A stretch of 64,000 nucleotides of DNA, taken from positions 62,001 through 126,000 of the forward strand of contig NZ_JABMKY010000020.1 of the NCBI RefSeq assembly GCF_013204845.1. Direction: 5' to 3'. A model generated the notes under the pieces. The model saw only the letters and a list, made by a program, of their open reading frames with translations. It was not told where the DNA came from and did not search any database. Source of the DNA: Paenibacillus qinlingensis. GTDB taxonomy: Bacteria > Bacillota > Bacilli > Paenibacillales > NBRC-103111. The position numbers were made by a program, and so were the translations under genes. Position 1 is the first letter of the stretch. Each line of letters begins with the position of its first letter. This document shows positions 9,532 to 18,078 of this stretch, piece after piece.

Positions 9532-10326
9532 GTGAACGGTATCCACTTGTACGAAAGTAAGCATACCGAGAGCTATAATATCCGCGTTCATTTTCATCAT
9601 CATTATCAGTTATTGTACGTCATTGACGGGGAAGGCAGCATCCTGCTGGAAGGGGAATCACACCACATATCGGAACATTCGACGATTGTCATATTTCCGT
9701 ACTCGAAGCACGCTGTTTCCTCCAATACACGTATGACCTTATTGGTTTTATCATTTGATGAAGGAATGTTGGACGGCATGTTCACACCGTTAAACAAGGA
9801 GGATATTGGTTTTACAGGTTCGTTTTGTTGCAAACTTGCTCATCTGCAAGCGAATGAAATCAAATTGCTGCTGCGAAAGCTTCTTTATGAAGAGAGACAG
9901 CAGGGGCTGTATCATGACTGGGCTATGCGTACGCATCTGAGCGAAATCTTATTGGGATTGTGCAGAGCACGACAGTCAGACTGTATGCAAGATGCGAATA
10001 GCCTCCGAGCGGAGAAAATTCGAAATTATATAGATAAGCATTATTACGAGTCGCTGACAGCAGAGCAGTTGGCACAAAAGTTTGGAGTCAGCGCACGCTA
10101 CTCGAATACGATATTCAAAGAACGCTATAAGCAGACGCCTATCCAATATTTAAACGAGATTAGGCATAGCTTAGCTAAGAATCTGCTGGCTGAGACCGAT
10201 ATGAACATTGTTTCACTTTGCTTTGAGGTAGGTTACGAATCGTTGCCGACTTTTTACAGAAGTTTTAAACAATTAGCTCAAATGTCTCCAACCGCATTCC
10301 GTCAAATGAATCGGCGTGAACCTTGA
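9532..10326 (+). CDS. AraC family transcriptional regulator with N-terminal cupin
   Basis: A 264-aa regulator starting at GTG 9532, supported by GGAGGTG at 9517-9523. The N-terminal cupin-like sensor domain (~1-120) contains HFHHHYQLLYVIDGEG. Two AraC helix-turn-helix motifs fill ~165-262, ending with the typical FYRSFKQLAQMSPTAFRQ signature. It follows the oxidoreductase/DUF993/isomerase genes in the same direction and is likely their local, sugar-responsive activator. It is not one of the long membrane-bound AraC proteins found elsewhere in the window. Confidence 0.92.
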   Translation: MNGIHLYESKHTESYNIRVHFHHHYQLLYVIDGEGSILLEGESHHISEHSTIVIFPYSKHAVSSNTRMTLLVLSFDEGMLDGMFTPLNKEDIGFTGSFCCKLAHLQANEIKLLLRKLLYEERQQGLYHDWAMRTHLSEILLGLCRARQSDCMQDANSLRAEKIRNYIDKHYYESLTAEQLAQKFGVSARYSNTIFKERYKQTPIQYLNEIRHSLAKNLLAETDMNIVSLCFEVGYESLPTFYRSFKQLAQMSPTAFRQMNRREP

Positions 10327-10373
10327 AATGTAATCGCTATCATTCTATGAGATCGAAAAGGAGAGTGTTGCTT

Positions 10374-11609
10374 ATGAATGAAAATTTACGCGCTTATGTA
10401 GATCGTCGGGGACAAAAGGGGATGGATATTAGCAAATCCGTTGAGTTATTTAGGCGGTACGCTTATGTAGAGCAAAGCTGTATCAGAGCACTTGCCGGGT
10501 GGTTTCTTAAGTTGCCGAATTGGGAGACGAAGATTATACTCGGTTATCAACTTTATGCTCATGCAGAGCGGCTGAATGAACTCGGTACGCGTTTGGAAGA
10601 GTTGCGCGGCGGACGTCATCGTGATGCCAATATTGAGCCAGGGCTAGCACGGATTGGTAAAGAATTGGTTCATGCGCCAGACGATCACAGTTTTATTGCC
10701 GGTTTATCTTGGATGTTGGGCCATCTCGTGCATGTGTACAAAGAACATTTGGAGGTAGCAGATGCAAGTGCGAATGCACTGGAGATCCGAATCTTGCTTA
10801 GGTTACAAGTTGATGTGGAGAATGAGCTGCACTCCCTCCAAGAGTTAGAGAAGCAACAGTACGGGAATTCACAGGTGAATACAGTGCATTGGACACAATA
10901 TTTGGAAGGGCTAATTGAAGAAGCCGGTGGCATAAGTGGATTAGGACTTCGTAGCGGGAAGAGCGTGAGCGCATTACGCCCAGAGAAGGCCCAGTTTGAT
11001 TGGCCGTCACCAATGGTATTTGATGGCCGAATTGTTCATGCTGATTTGGGAAGTTATCAATCTAAGCTTGACTTGCCACTCAGAGATCGGTCGATAGGAG
11101 AATTTAAAGTTTATTTCAACGAGTTTTATGCTGCTGCCTTACTGGCTACGATTATATATGATTCATGGAAATTAGATGCCCCTCGTCAATATTTCATGGA
11201 TATCGCACATCATTTCTGGGACGAAGTCAGGCATGCGGAATTTGGGGCAATTCGCTTGCGTGAATTAGGCGTCGAGCCTTCGGTAGTCAATATGGTACTG
11301 TTTGATAATTCGCAAGGGTTGCCGTTGCTTCACCGGCTTTGTTATTTGACATTAGGACTTGAGGTTTATTTTATGCCACGCAAAAGTGTAAGGGTAAGAT
11401 ATTACGAGCAAGAAGGAGATGCACGTTCGCAGTTGTTTGCCGATGTAGATTGGTCTGATGAGTCGAATCACGTTCGTTACGGAAAACAGTGGATGGATTA
11501 TTTTCTCAAAGATGATGCCAGAACGATTGAGGACGTTCAGGAGGAAATTGCTAAATATATGGAAAATAATGTCAATAATGCGGTTGGAGGACAGAAGGTT
11601 CCATGGTAA
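10374..11609 (+). CDS. Ferritin-like di-iron protein (possible oxygenase/oxidase)
   Basis: A 411-aa protein. The ATG at 10374 is preferred because AAAGGAGAG lies at 10357-10365; an in-frame TTG at 10323 overlaps the AraC stop. The C-terminal half has the order Glu (NEFYAAALLA), ExxH (DEVRHAEFG), Glu (LGLEVYF), ExxH (DESNHVRYG), which is the ligand pattern of ferritin-like carboxylate-bridged di-iron enzymes. The N-terminal half has a similar helical pattern (VEQSCIRALAGWF, YAHAERLNEL), suggesting a duplicated or degenerate bundle. It resembles proteins annotated as DUF455 or ferritin-like, though the family call is tentative. It lies between AraC and glycerate kinase genes, so it probably serves the same pathway. 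Confidence 0.7.
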   Translation: MNENLRAYVDRRGQKGMDISKSVELFRRYAYVEQSCIRALAGWFLKLPNWETKIILGYQLYAHAERLNELGTRLEELRGGRHRDANIEPGLARIGKELVHAPDDHSFIAGLSWMLGHLVHVYKEHLEVADASANALEIRILLRLQVDVENELHSLQELEKQQYGNSQVNTVHWTQYLEGLIEEAGGISGLGLRSGKSVSALRPEKAQFDWPSPMVFDGRIVHADLGSYQSKLDLPLRDRSIGEFKVYFNEFYAAALLATIIYDSWKLDAPRQYFMDIAHHFWDEVRHAEFGAIRLRELGVEPSVVNMVLFDNSQGLPLLHRLCYLTLGLEVYFMPRKSVRVRYYEQEGDARSQLFADVDWSDESNHVRYGKQWMDYFLKDDARTIEDVQEEIAKYMENNVNNAVGGQKVPW

Positions 11610-11665
11610 ACGATGCAAGGTTCCCGTGAGAAATGGATGTCGTGTGCCTAGGAGGCGAGAACGGT

Positions 11666-11818
11666 ATGGATTCAGATTTCATTTGTCAATTCTTGTTTTG
11701 GCAAGAAGATGAGGAACAAACTGCCAGTGAAAACCGAGGGAATTACTGGAAAGATATCTGGAGAGATCTGTTTGGAAAACATGGGAGAGACGAAGATGAA
11801 GATCGTTATAGCGACTGA
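11666..11818 (+). CDS. Possible small acidic protein overlapping glycerate kinase start
   Basis: A 50-codon frame begins at ATG 11666, with AGGAGG at 11650-11655 at good spacing. It reads MDSDFICQFLFWQEDEEQ at the start and ends in an Asp/Glu-rich tail (GRDEDEDRYSD). It overlaps the first 23 bases of the glycerate kinase gene in another frame. This is compatible with translational coupling, or with a small protein in its own right. No family is recognised, and the overlap region is constrained by the downstream gene, so the call is tentative. Confidence 0.35.
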   Translation: MDSDFICQFLFWQEDEEQTASENRGNYWKDIWRDLFGKHGRDEDEDRYSD

Positions 11819-12938
11819 TTCATTTAAAGGCAGTATTTCGAGTGTGGAGGGAAGCCTTGCGATAGCTGCTGGTGTCAGGGATGTCGTGCCCCATGCTGAA
11901 GTCGTTACTTTCCCTCTTGCCGATGGTGGAGAGGGGACTGTTCAAGCACTTATTCATGCGACAGCTGGAAGTTTCATCTCCCTTGATGTGACAGGCCCCA
12001 TGCAAGAAAAGGTGAATGCTGTGTACGGTATTATGGATGACAGCAAAACCGCAGTCATTGAAGTAGCGCAAGCATGCGGCCTTTCCTTAATTCCGACAGA
12101 TCAAAGGAATCCGCTGCTTTCCACCTCTTATGGCGTAGGTGAACTTATATCGGATGCGATTGGTAGAGGCTGTCTTCATTTCATTATTGGACTTGGCGGG
12201 AGCGCAACGAATGATGCAGGAGTAGGTATGCTGCAAGCCCTTGGGTATCGATTTCTAAACAGGGAAGGAAAGGAAATTGGGTTTGGAGGGAAATGGTTAC
12301 GAGATATACGGTCCATCGATGAAAGTAAAGCGAATCCGACTTTGGCCCAGTGTACCTTTCGAGTAGCTTGTGACGTGAACAATCCACTTTATGGGGAAAA
12401 TGGCGCCGCATACGTCTTCGGACCACAGAAGGGTGCCGATTCGCAAATGGTTCGAGAACTTGATCAGGGCTTGAAGCATTTTGCGGAGGTTGTTCTGAAC
12501 GAGAGAGGCAAAGACATTCAGCAAATTGCCGGGGCAGGGGCCGCAGGAGGATTAGGGGGCGCATTTGCAGGCTTACTTCATGGAAGTCTTGAATCGGGGA
12601 TCGAACTTATATTGGACGCGAACAAATTCAAAGAGACTTTGAAGGGAACTGATTTAATCATCACAGGAGAAGGCAAATTGGATGAACAAACGTTAATGGG
12701 GAAGGCTTTATCGGGCCTTGCTCATCATGCGCAAGAACACAGCATCCCGATGATTGTATTGGCAGGCAGCGTGCCAGTCAACACATCTTACATGCATAGT
12801 GTCGGCATTACGTCTTGCTTTTCAGTTGTGAATCAACCCATGTCACTTGAACAAGCGATGGATGTCAGAACAACAGGGACGTGTCTGCAATTTACGACAA
12901 ATCAATTGCTTAGACTCATCCGAGCATTTCAGACATAA
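11796..12938 (+). CDS. Glycerate kinase (GckA/GarK/GlxK family)
   Basis: A 380-aa kinase. The ATG at 11796 (MKIVIATDSFKGSISS, the conserved family N-terminus) has GGGAG at 11783-11787. Conserved segments are PLADGGEGT, the glycine-rich IIGLGGSATNDAGVGMLQALG, FGPQKGA and DLIITGEGKLDEQT. The family phosphorylates D-glycerate with ATP to 2- or 3-phosphoglycerate, feeding lower glycolysis. As the last gene of the oxidoreductase/DUF993/isomerase cluster, it suggests that one cleavage product is glycerate or a precursor of it (for example tartronate semialdehyde or hydroxypyruvate). Confidence 0.93.
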   Translation: MKIVIATDSFKGSISSVEGSLAIAAGVRDVVPHAEVVTFPLADGGEGTVQALIHATAGSFISLDVTGPMQEKVNAVYGIMDDSKTAVIEVAQACGLSLIPTDQRNPLLSTSYGVGELISDAIGRGCLHFIIGLGGSATNDAGVGMLQALGYRFLNREGKEIGFGGKWLRDIRSIDESKANPTLAQCTFRVACDVNNPLYGENGAAYVFGPQKGADSQMVRELDQGLKHFAEVVLNERGKDIQQIAGAGAAGGLGGAFAGLLHGSLESGIELILDANKFKETLKGTDLIITGEGKLDEQTLMGKALSGLAHHAQEHSIPMIVLAGSVPVNTSYMHSVGITSCFSVVNQPMSLEQAMDVRTTGTCLQFTTNQLLRLIRAFQT

Positions 12939-12963
12939 ATAGATAGCCAGTCATGATAGATAT

Positions 12964-12997
12964 AAGGGCTTACACAGCAAACACTGTGTAAGCCCTT
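12964..12997. terminator. Bidirectional terminator between convergent genes
   Basis: A perfect 14-bp stem (12964-12977 with 12984-12997) separates the plus-strand glycerate kinase gene from the minus-strand AraC gene. The flanking A and T residues can serve both directions. Confidence 0.85.
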
Positions 12998-13001
12998 TTC
13001 C

Positions 13002-15248
13002 TCATGTCCCGTTCCTATACTCGGCGGGTGTAATGCCCGTATACTTTTTAAACACTTTATAGAAGTAGGTACTGTTGTTGTACCCAGTTTTCTGCGAAAT
13101 TTCTTCAATGGAGTCATGCGTTGTGGAAAGAAATTCCTTCGCACGATCTATCCGATATTCATTCAGATAATCAGGAATGGATTGTGCTGTCAGTTTTTTA
13201 AATATACGACCCAAATAAGCGGGGGACATATCAATAAGTTCGGCTATTTTAAAGAGAGACAATTCTCGGTCCGCATAGTGCTGTTGAATAATTTTATCCA
13301 CGGAAGCGACAAGGTTGTCATGCTTGGAACCCTTTCTGTCCTTCAAACCAGCGCAGATACATTCAATTAACTCATTGAAATGATTGCGGACGTCCTGCAA
13401 GGTCTCCAACTTATGAAGTTGCTGGACGAAATTCGTGAAATCATAGTTGAAAGAAAGACCGGAGCTTTTCTCTAAATTAATGGCAGTTGTCGAGATCGAA
13501 TAGGCCAATTGATGGAAAAGCATCGTATAGACAATGTAAGATTGATAATCCGTTGCAGTGAGAATATCATTGAACCATTTCCTCGTCTCATCTGCTTTCC
13601 CCAGCTTGAGCGTTTCGAGCATGTTATTCTCCAGGGCAACAGGATGAACAAATGCCAGTTGCGAAAGTTGCGGAACATGGGAAGCTTGTAGAATACTACG
13701 GTAGCCGAAGACGAATTTATTATCAAGCAATTGTACGGTTTCTTTGTAAAGATCGGAAATTTCAAATACATTATCGCCAACTTCACTGATGGCAATGCTC
13801 ATAGATAGATTTAGATAGGCCTGAATTGATTCTTGCACACGTAAAGCCAGTTCACGAAGCGGGAGATTCTCTTCAAAATCGCCATTCAGAAGCACGGCTA
13901 CGTTTTTCTCATCCATATCAATACATTCACATTTGCCATAGCTCCCGAATATCTCAGTTGCAATATTCATCGTAGCATATTTAAGAAGAGAGCGATCTTC
14001 AAAGTTGTATTGTTTGGAAAATTGATCGAAATGATCTATGGTGAGCAGGATAACCATGAAATCACGATATGGGTCAACACGGATATCAAACTCTTTTAGT
14101 TTGGTTTCGATATCGGTAACGCGCTTAGAGCTGCTATCCCAAATCAATCGCCGCAAAAATTCCTGTTTCAATTTAAACTGATTGTTTCGTTTCTCATTGG
14201 TCAGAAAATTAATATTGGAAATTACTTTATCGATTGGTTTATGTAAGGATTTGGAGATGACATAGGAGACTGTCAATCCTACTAATAATAGAATGGAACA
14301 AACAACAAGGACGTTCTTCTTCATGACTTCGATTTTCCCCATGATGGTATCGTAAGGAAGAACACGTATGAACGTCCATCCCGATTGATCATGCTTGGAA
14401 AAGACGACAAGGGACTTCTTCCCCTCCACATCTCCTACGAAATAATCGGAGGATTGCTTGGTGGAAGCGGTTAACACCTTCTGGATGTAAGAGCGGTCAT
14501 TTAAATCGGAAAGAAAAGGCATAGTTTCTGTGCTAGTTACCGCTTTGCCATGACTATCAATAATAAATGTTGAGCCCGTTTTGTCGGTATCCAAGCTCAT
14601 GATGGCTTCTTTCATCCAACGCTCAGATACATTAAGCATAATAACATTGTCTAGATCCTTGGCTGGTCCTTGTAAATCATAAAATACGAACGTGTACACA
14701 TTCGCGGTCTTTTCAACACCCAAGAACGGAGTTTCAATCTGGATCGTCCGCGGGATTGGAGCAAGTCGCTTATACAAGGAAAAGTTTTCAATAAAATTGA
14801 CCGCCTCTGGATCTGAGAAATGATCAATGCTTTGAATCGCATTCATAGATGATTGCGAAGTGGTATAGACCGTTTTGGAGTTCTTACTATAAATGTAAAT
14901 GGAATGAAAGAAATAACTGACATTCATATAAGTGCTTAATCGACTGAGCGCATTAGTCGTGTCTAGCGTGTTAGGTGCCGTATAGTGCAATAGCTTATCG
15001 AACTGTGGGTCCGCATATATCTGAATGGCATAATTTGTCGAACTTTCAATCATAGATTTGGCACTATAACTAGATTGTGAAAGGCTGCTTTTCTCGGAAG
15101 CATAAATATTAGAGAGAGCGATTTTCTCGAAATTAGCGTACAGAGCGAAAGACAGCGTAACAATCGTTACAATAATGCAAATGATGAGCGAGAGAAAAAT
15201 ATTGGCATATAACTTCTTCGAGGTGCGAGCTTCTGTAATTTTCTTCAA
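13002..15248 (-). CDS. Membrane-bound AraC family regulator with extracellular sensor domain
   Basis: A 748-aa protein. The start is a TTG at 15248, with AGGAG 9 bases upstream. The first membrane helix is ~14-36, a Cache-like extracellular sensor spans ~40-300, and the second helix is ~306-326. A cytoplasmic region follows, and AraC helix-turn-helix motifs occupy ~645-745 (YLGRIFKKLTAQSIPDYLNEYR, then FYKVFKKYTGITPAEYR). The architecture matches the YesS/YtdP-type regulators found next to Lpl-like importers. It is divergent from the importer genes at 15486-18999 and probably controls them in response to an extracellular ligand. Confidence 0.92.
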   Translation of the reverse strand: MKKITEARTSKKLYANIFLSLIICIIVTIVTLSFALYANFEKIALSNIYASEKSSLSQSSYSAKSMIESSTNYAIQIYADPQFDKLLHYTAPNTLDTTNALSRLSTYMNVSYFFHSIYIYSKNSKTVYTTSQSSMNAIQSIDHFSDPEAVNFIENFSLYKRLAPIPRTIQIETPFLGVEKTANVYTFVFYDLQGPAKDLDNVIMLNVSERWMKEAIMSLDTDKTGSTFIIDSHGKAVTSTETMPFLSDLNDRSYIQKVLTASTKQSSDYFVGDVEGKKSLVVFSKHDQSGWTFIRVLPYDTIMGKIEVMKKNVLVVCSILLLVGLTVSYVISKSLHKPIDKVISNINFLTNEKRNNQFKLKQEFLRRLIWDSSSKRVTDIETKLKEFDIRVDPYRDFMVILLTIDHFDQFSKQYNFEDRSLLKYATMNIATEIFGSYGKCECIDMDEKNVAVLLNGDFEENLPLRELALRVQESIQAYLNLSMSIAISEVGDNVFEISDLYKETVQLLDNKFVFGYRSILQASHVPQLSQLAFVHPVALENNMLETLKLGKADETRKWFNDILTATDYQSYIVYTMLFHQLAYSISTTAINLEKSSGLSFNYDFTNFVQQLHKLETLQDVRNHFNELIECICAGLKDRKGSKHDNLVASVDKIIQQHYADRELSLFKIAELIDMSPAYLGRIFKKLTAQSIPDYLNEYRIDRAKEFLSTTHDSIEEISQKTGYNNSTYFYKVFKKYTGITPAEYRNGT

Positions 15249-15485
15249 ATGTCATTGCTCCTTCATTTTACATGATCCATGTACACATTATTATAATGAT
15301 AATCACAATATTGCGTAAGTCTATTCGCAAAAAGTATACAGATGTACAAATTTGTATAGCTGTATTTCTCAAAAATGTTGAGTGTTTTCAAGGGATTGTG
15401 AAGTATACAACAAATTGTGACATGAGCTAGGATAAGAGTAGGAAACCGGTCATCCTAAAACACATCTGAGAGATGGAGGGTCTGC
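15249..15485. promoter_or_regulatory. Divergent control region of AraC regulator and importer operon
   Basis: This 237-base spacer is AT-rich and contains the palindrome TACAAATTTGTA with nearby GTATACA copies (around 15334-15360 and 15402-15409). These are candidate operator elements for the membrane AraC protein. Exact promoter boxes are not certain. A good ribosome binding site (TGGAGGG) precedes the ATG at 15486. Confidence 0.4.
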
Positions 15486-16376
15486 ATGGAGAGTAAACAT
15501 ACTATAGAGAAATATACATTTAACATCGTCGGATACTTAATGATTATGGCATTCGCTGCCCTGTGTGCTATCCCATTTATCATGATTATTATGGGATCAT
15601 TTACAGAGGAGTCAGAGATCGTAAAACATGGTTATCGATTGTTCCCGCAAATGTTTTCGACAGAAGCGTATTCCTTCATACTTAAGAATCCAAAGCAAAT
15701 ACTGAATGCGTATAAGATTACGCTTTTGGTAACCATAGTAGGTACGATTATTGGCTTGTTTCTTTCGGCGATGACGGCTTACGTGCTGCAAAGGAAAGAT
15801 TTTACGTATCGCAATGTGATTTCCTTCTACTTCTTTTTCACCACTTTGTTTTCTGGTGGGTTAGTTCCTTGGTATATCTTGATTGTCAAATACTTGGGCT
15901 TCAAGGATTCCATTCTTGCCTTGATTGTACCGTTGTTGTTGAATGTATTTTACATCATTATATTAAGAAGCTTCATTAGTTCAACAATCCCAGATGCCAT
16001 TAGTGAATCAGCGAAAATAGATGGAGCAGGCGATTTCCGAATTTTCATTTCTGTAATCTTGCCACTGCTTAAACCAGCACTTGCCACAATTGGTCTATTC
16101 ATTGCGCTGAATTATTGGAATGACTGGTACCATGCAACTTTGTTTGTAAATAAGGAGAATTTGTTCCCACTGCAGTATTTCTTGTACAAAATATTAAATA
16201 GTATTACGTTCTCCAACTCTTCCGTTGCCGCACAAGGCTCGGTCGTCATGGATACACCGAAGGAATCGTTTAAGCTTGCTATGACTGTCGTGGCAACAGG
16301 TCCTATCATTTTATTGTATCCATTTGTGCAAAAATACTTTATTCAAGGAATTACGATTGGCTCTGTAAAAGGGTGA
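15486..16376 (+). CDS. Carbohydrate ABC importer permease, LplC type
   Basis: A 296-aa inner-membrane permease with about six helices. Its EAA loop (ESAKIDGAGDFRIF) contacts the ATPase, and the C-terminus GITIGSVKG is typical of LplC/YtcP-type CUT1 subunits. It is first in an unusual order: this permease, then the binding protein, then the LplB-type permease. The divergent membrane AraC gene is the likely regulator. No ATPase gene accompanies the system, so a shared MsmX-type ATPase is expected from elsewhere in the genome. Confidence 0.92.
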   Translation: MESKHTIEKYTFNIVGYLMIMAFAALCAIPFIMIIMGSFTEESEIVKHGYRLFPQMFSTEAYSFILKNPKQILNAYKITLLVTIVGTIIGLFLSAMTAYVLQRKDFTYRNVISFYFFFTTLFSGGLVPWYILIVKYLGFKDSILALIVPLLLNVFYIIILRSFISSTIPDAISESAKIDGAGDFRIFISVILPLLKPALATIGLFIALNYWNDWYHATLFVNKENLFPLQYFLYKILNSITFSNSSVAAQGSVVMDTPKESFKLAMTVVATGPIILLYPFVQKYFIQGITIGSVKG

Positions 16377-16440
16377 ATCCGGTTGATGCCGGTTTATCAT
16401 ATGACTTCAAGTATAATGAGAGTAAGGGGAGGATTTATCA

Positions 16441-17997
16441 ATGAAAAATTTAAGAGTTCTTATGGCTGTAGGTTTAACCGCTTCCATGCTAATTGCAGGT
16501 TGTACATCCAAAACCGCTACTGAAGCAACGCCAAAAGGTAGTACAGAACCAACTGCAGCTGCAACTGTAGCAGCCAACAAGCCTGACATCTCCAAAGAAG
16601 TGAAATTAAAAATGTATTTGATTGGAGACGCACCTAAAGATTTAGGTCTTGTCTATGAAGAAGTCAACAAAATGCTCAAAAAAGATATTAATGCCACCGT
16701 CGAGCCGGTCTTTTTATCTTGGGGCGATTATGTTCAAAAATACCCGCTGTTGTTCGCAACTGGCGAAGATTTTGATCTGATATACGCAGCGAACTGGTAC
16801 AAATACAGTGAGTTTGCCAATAAAGGCTCTTACAAAGAGTTAACAACAGACATGTTAAATAAGTATGCACCGCTAACGATGAAAGAAATTCCGAAGGAAG
16901 CTTGGGACCAAGTAAAAGTACAGAACAAAATTTTCATGATTCCTAGTTCCAATAAAGATTTCGCGATGGCTACAGTAGGTGTGCGGGGAGATCTGCGTGA
17001 GAAATACAAGATCGCTCCACTTAAAACCGTGGACGATTTCGAGAAATATTTAGACACGATTGCCAAAAATGAACCTAGCTTGGTTCCGTTTGACGAGAAT
17101 GCAGCAGGGTATGCCTTGTATGACATGATCATTGGTGCGGAAACGTCAACGAAGGTTACTGTAAGCAATACCTTACTATCTCTGGATTTGAAAGATAAGT
17201 CAGGTAAACTCATCGATGTTGGACAGACGCCGCAATATTTGGAATACGCGAAGAAGATGGCGGATTGGAGCAAACGGGGCTTCTGGTCCAAAAATGCGCT
17301 TGTCAATAAAACGCCAAGTAAAGATTCCTTCCTTGCAGGTAAAAGCTCCTCTATGGCGGGGAATTCCTTGGATATGAGCAATACGGTTACAGCAGCCAAC
17401 CAGAAACATCCTGAATGGAAAGCCGAAATGTTTGACCTATACAACGGTAAACCAACGTATGTGAGCAATTATTCGTCCAATGGGATGTCGATTAATGCGA
17501 ACTCCAAAAATCCGGAGCGGGCGCTAATGATGCTGGATCTATTCCGCAACAATGAAGACTACTTTAACCTAACAACATACGGTATCAAAGGTAAGCATTA
17601 TGACTTGACAGCTGATAAAAAAGTTCAAGCACTAAACGGTTCGGATTCAGGCTACAAGCCGGATTCAGGGTCACCTTGGGGCTGGAGAACGGCAGGTCTC
17701 TACAAAGCATTATCAGATCAACCAGCTGCCTTCACTGCAATTAAAGAAACATGGACGAAAACAGCTATAACGAATCCATTGCTTAACTTCGTACTAGATA
17801 CAACGAATATCAAGAATGAATTAGCTGCGATTAAAAACGTGAAGGATCAATATCGTGATCCAATTAATCTTGGTGTTCTTGCAGATGCGACTGAAGCTGT
17901 CAAAACGCTAAACGCGAAGTACAAAGAAGCCGGTTTAGAAAAAATTCAAGCGGAAGCACAAAAACAAATTGATGATTTTTTGAAAAATAATAAGTAA
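16441..17997 (+). CDS. Extracellular sugar-binding lipoprotein, LplA type
   Basis: A 518-aa solute-binding protein. Its lipoprotein signal ends at LIAGC (Cys21), followed by a low-complexity Thr/Ala/Glu linker typical of surface-tethered Gram-positive binding proteins. GGGGAGG precedes the ATG. The length (~500-560 aa) and late features (MLDLFRNNEDYFNLTTYGIKGKHY) match LplA/YtcQ-like oligosaccharide binders rather than the shorter MalE/YesO type. It is flanked by the two permeases of its own system. Confidence 0.92.
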   Translation: MKNLRVLMAVGLTASMLIAGCTSKTATEATPKGSTEPTAAATVAANKPDISKEVKLKMYLIGDAPKDLGLVYEEVNKMLKKDINATVEPVFLSWGDYVQKYPLLFATGEDFDLIYAANWYKYSEFANKGSYKELTTDMLNKYAPLTMKEIPKEAWDQVKVQNKIFMIPSSNKDFAMATVGVRGDLREKYKIAPLKTVDDFEKYLDTIAKNEPSLVPFDENAAGYALYDMIIGAETSTKVTVSNTLLSLDLKDKSGKLIDVGQTPQYLEYAKKMADWSKRGFWSKNALVNKTPSKDSFLAGKSSSMAGNSLDMSNTVTAANQKHPEWKAEMFDLYNGKPTYVSNYSSNGMSINANSKNPERALMMLDLFRNNEDYFNLTTYGIKGKHYDLTADKKVQALNGSDSGYKPDSGSPWGWRTAGLYKALSDQPAAFTAIKETWTKTAITNPLLNFVLDTTNIKNELAAIKNVKDQYRDPINLGVLADATEAVKTLNAKYKEAGLEKIQAEAQKQIDDFLKNNK

Positions 17998-18015
17998 AAG
18001 AGAGATCATGGGAGC

Positions 18016-18051
18016 AAGAGAGACTGCGCCTATTATCGGGCAGTCTCTCTT
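18016..18051 (+). terminator. Hairpin between binding-protein and permease genes
   Basis: A perfect 12-bp stem, 18016-18027 with 18040-18051, is followed by a short T-containing stretch. It probably acts as a partial terminator or mRNA stabiliser, raising binding-protein expression over the downstream permease. Confidence 0.7.
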
Positions 18052-18078
18052 GTTATTGGCTACTAGGAGGTTATTCGG

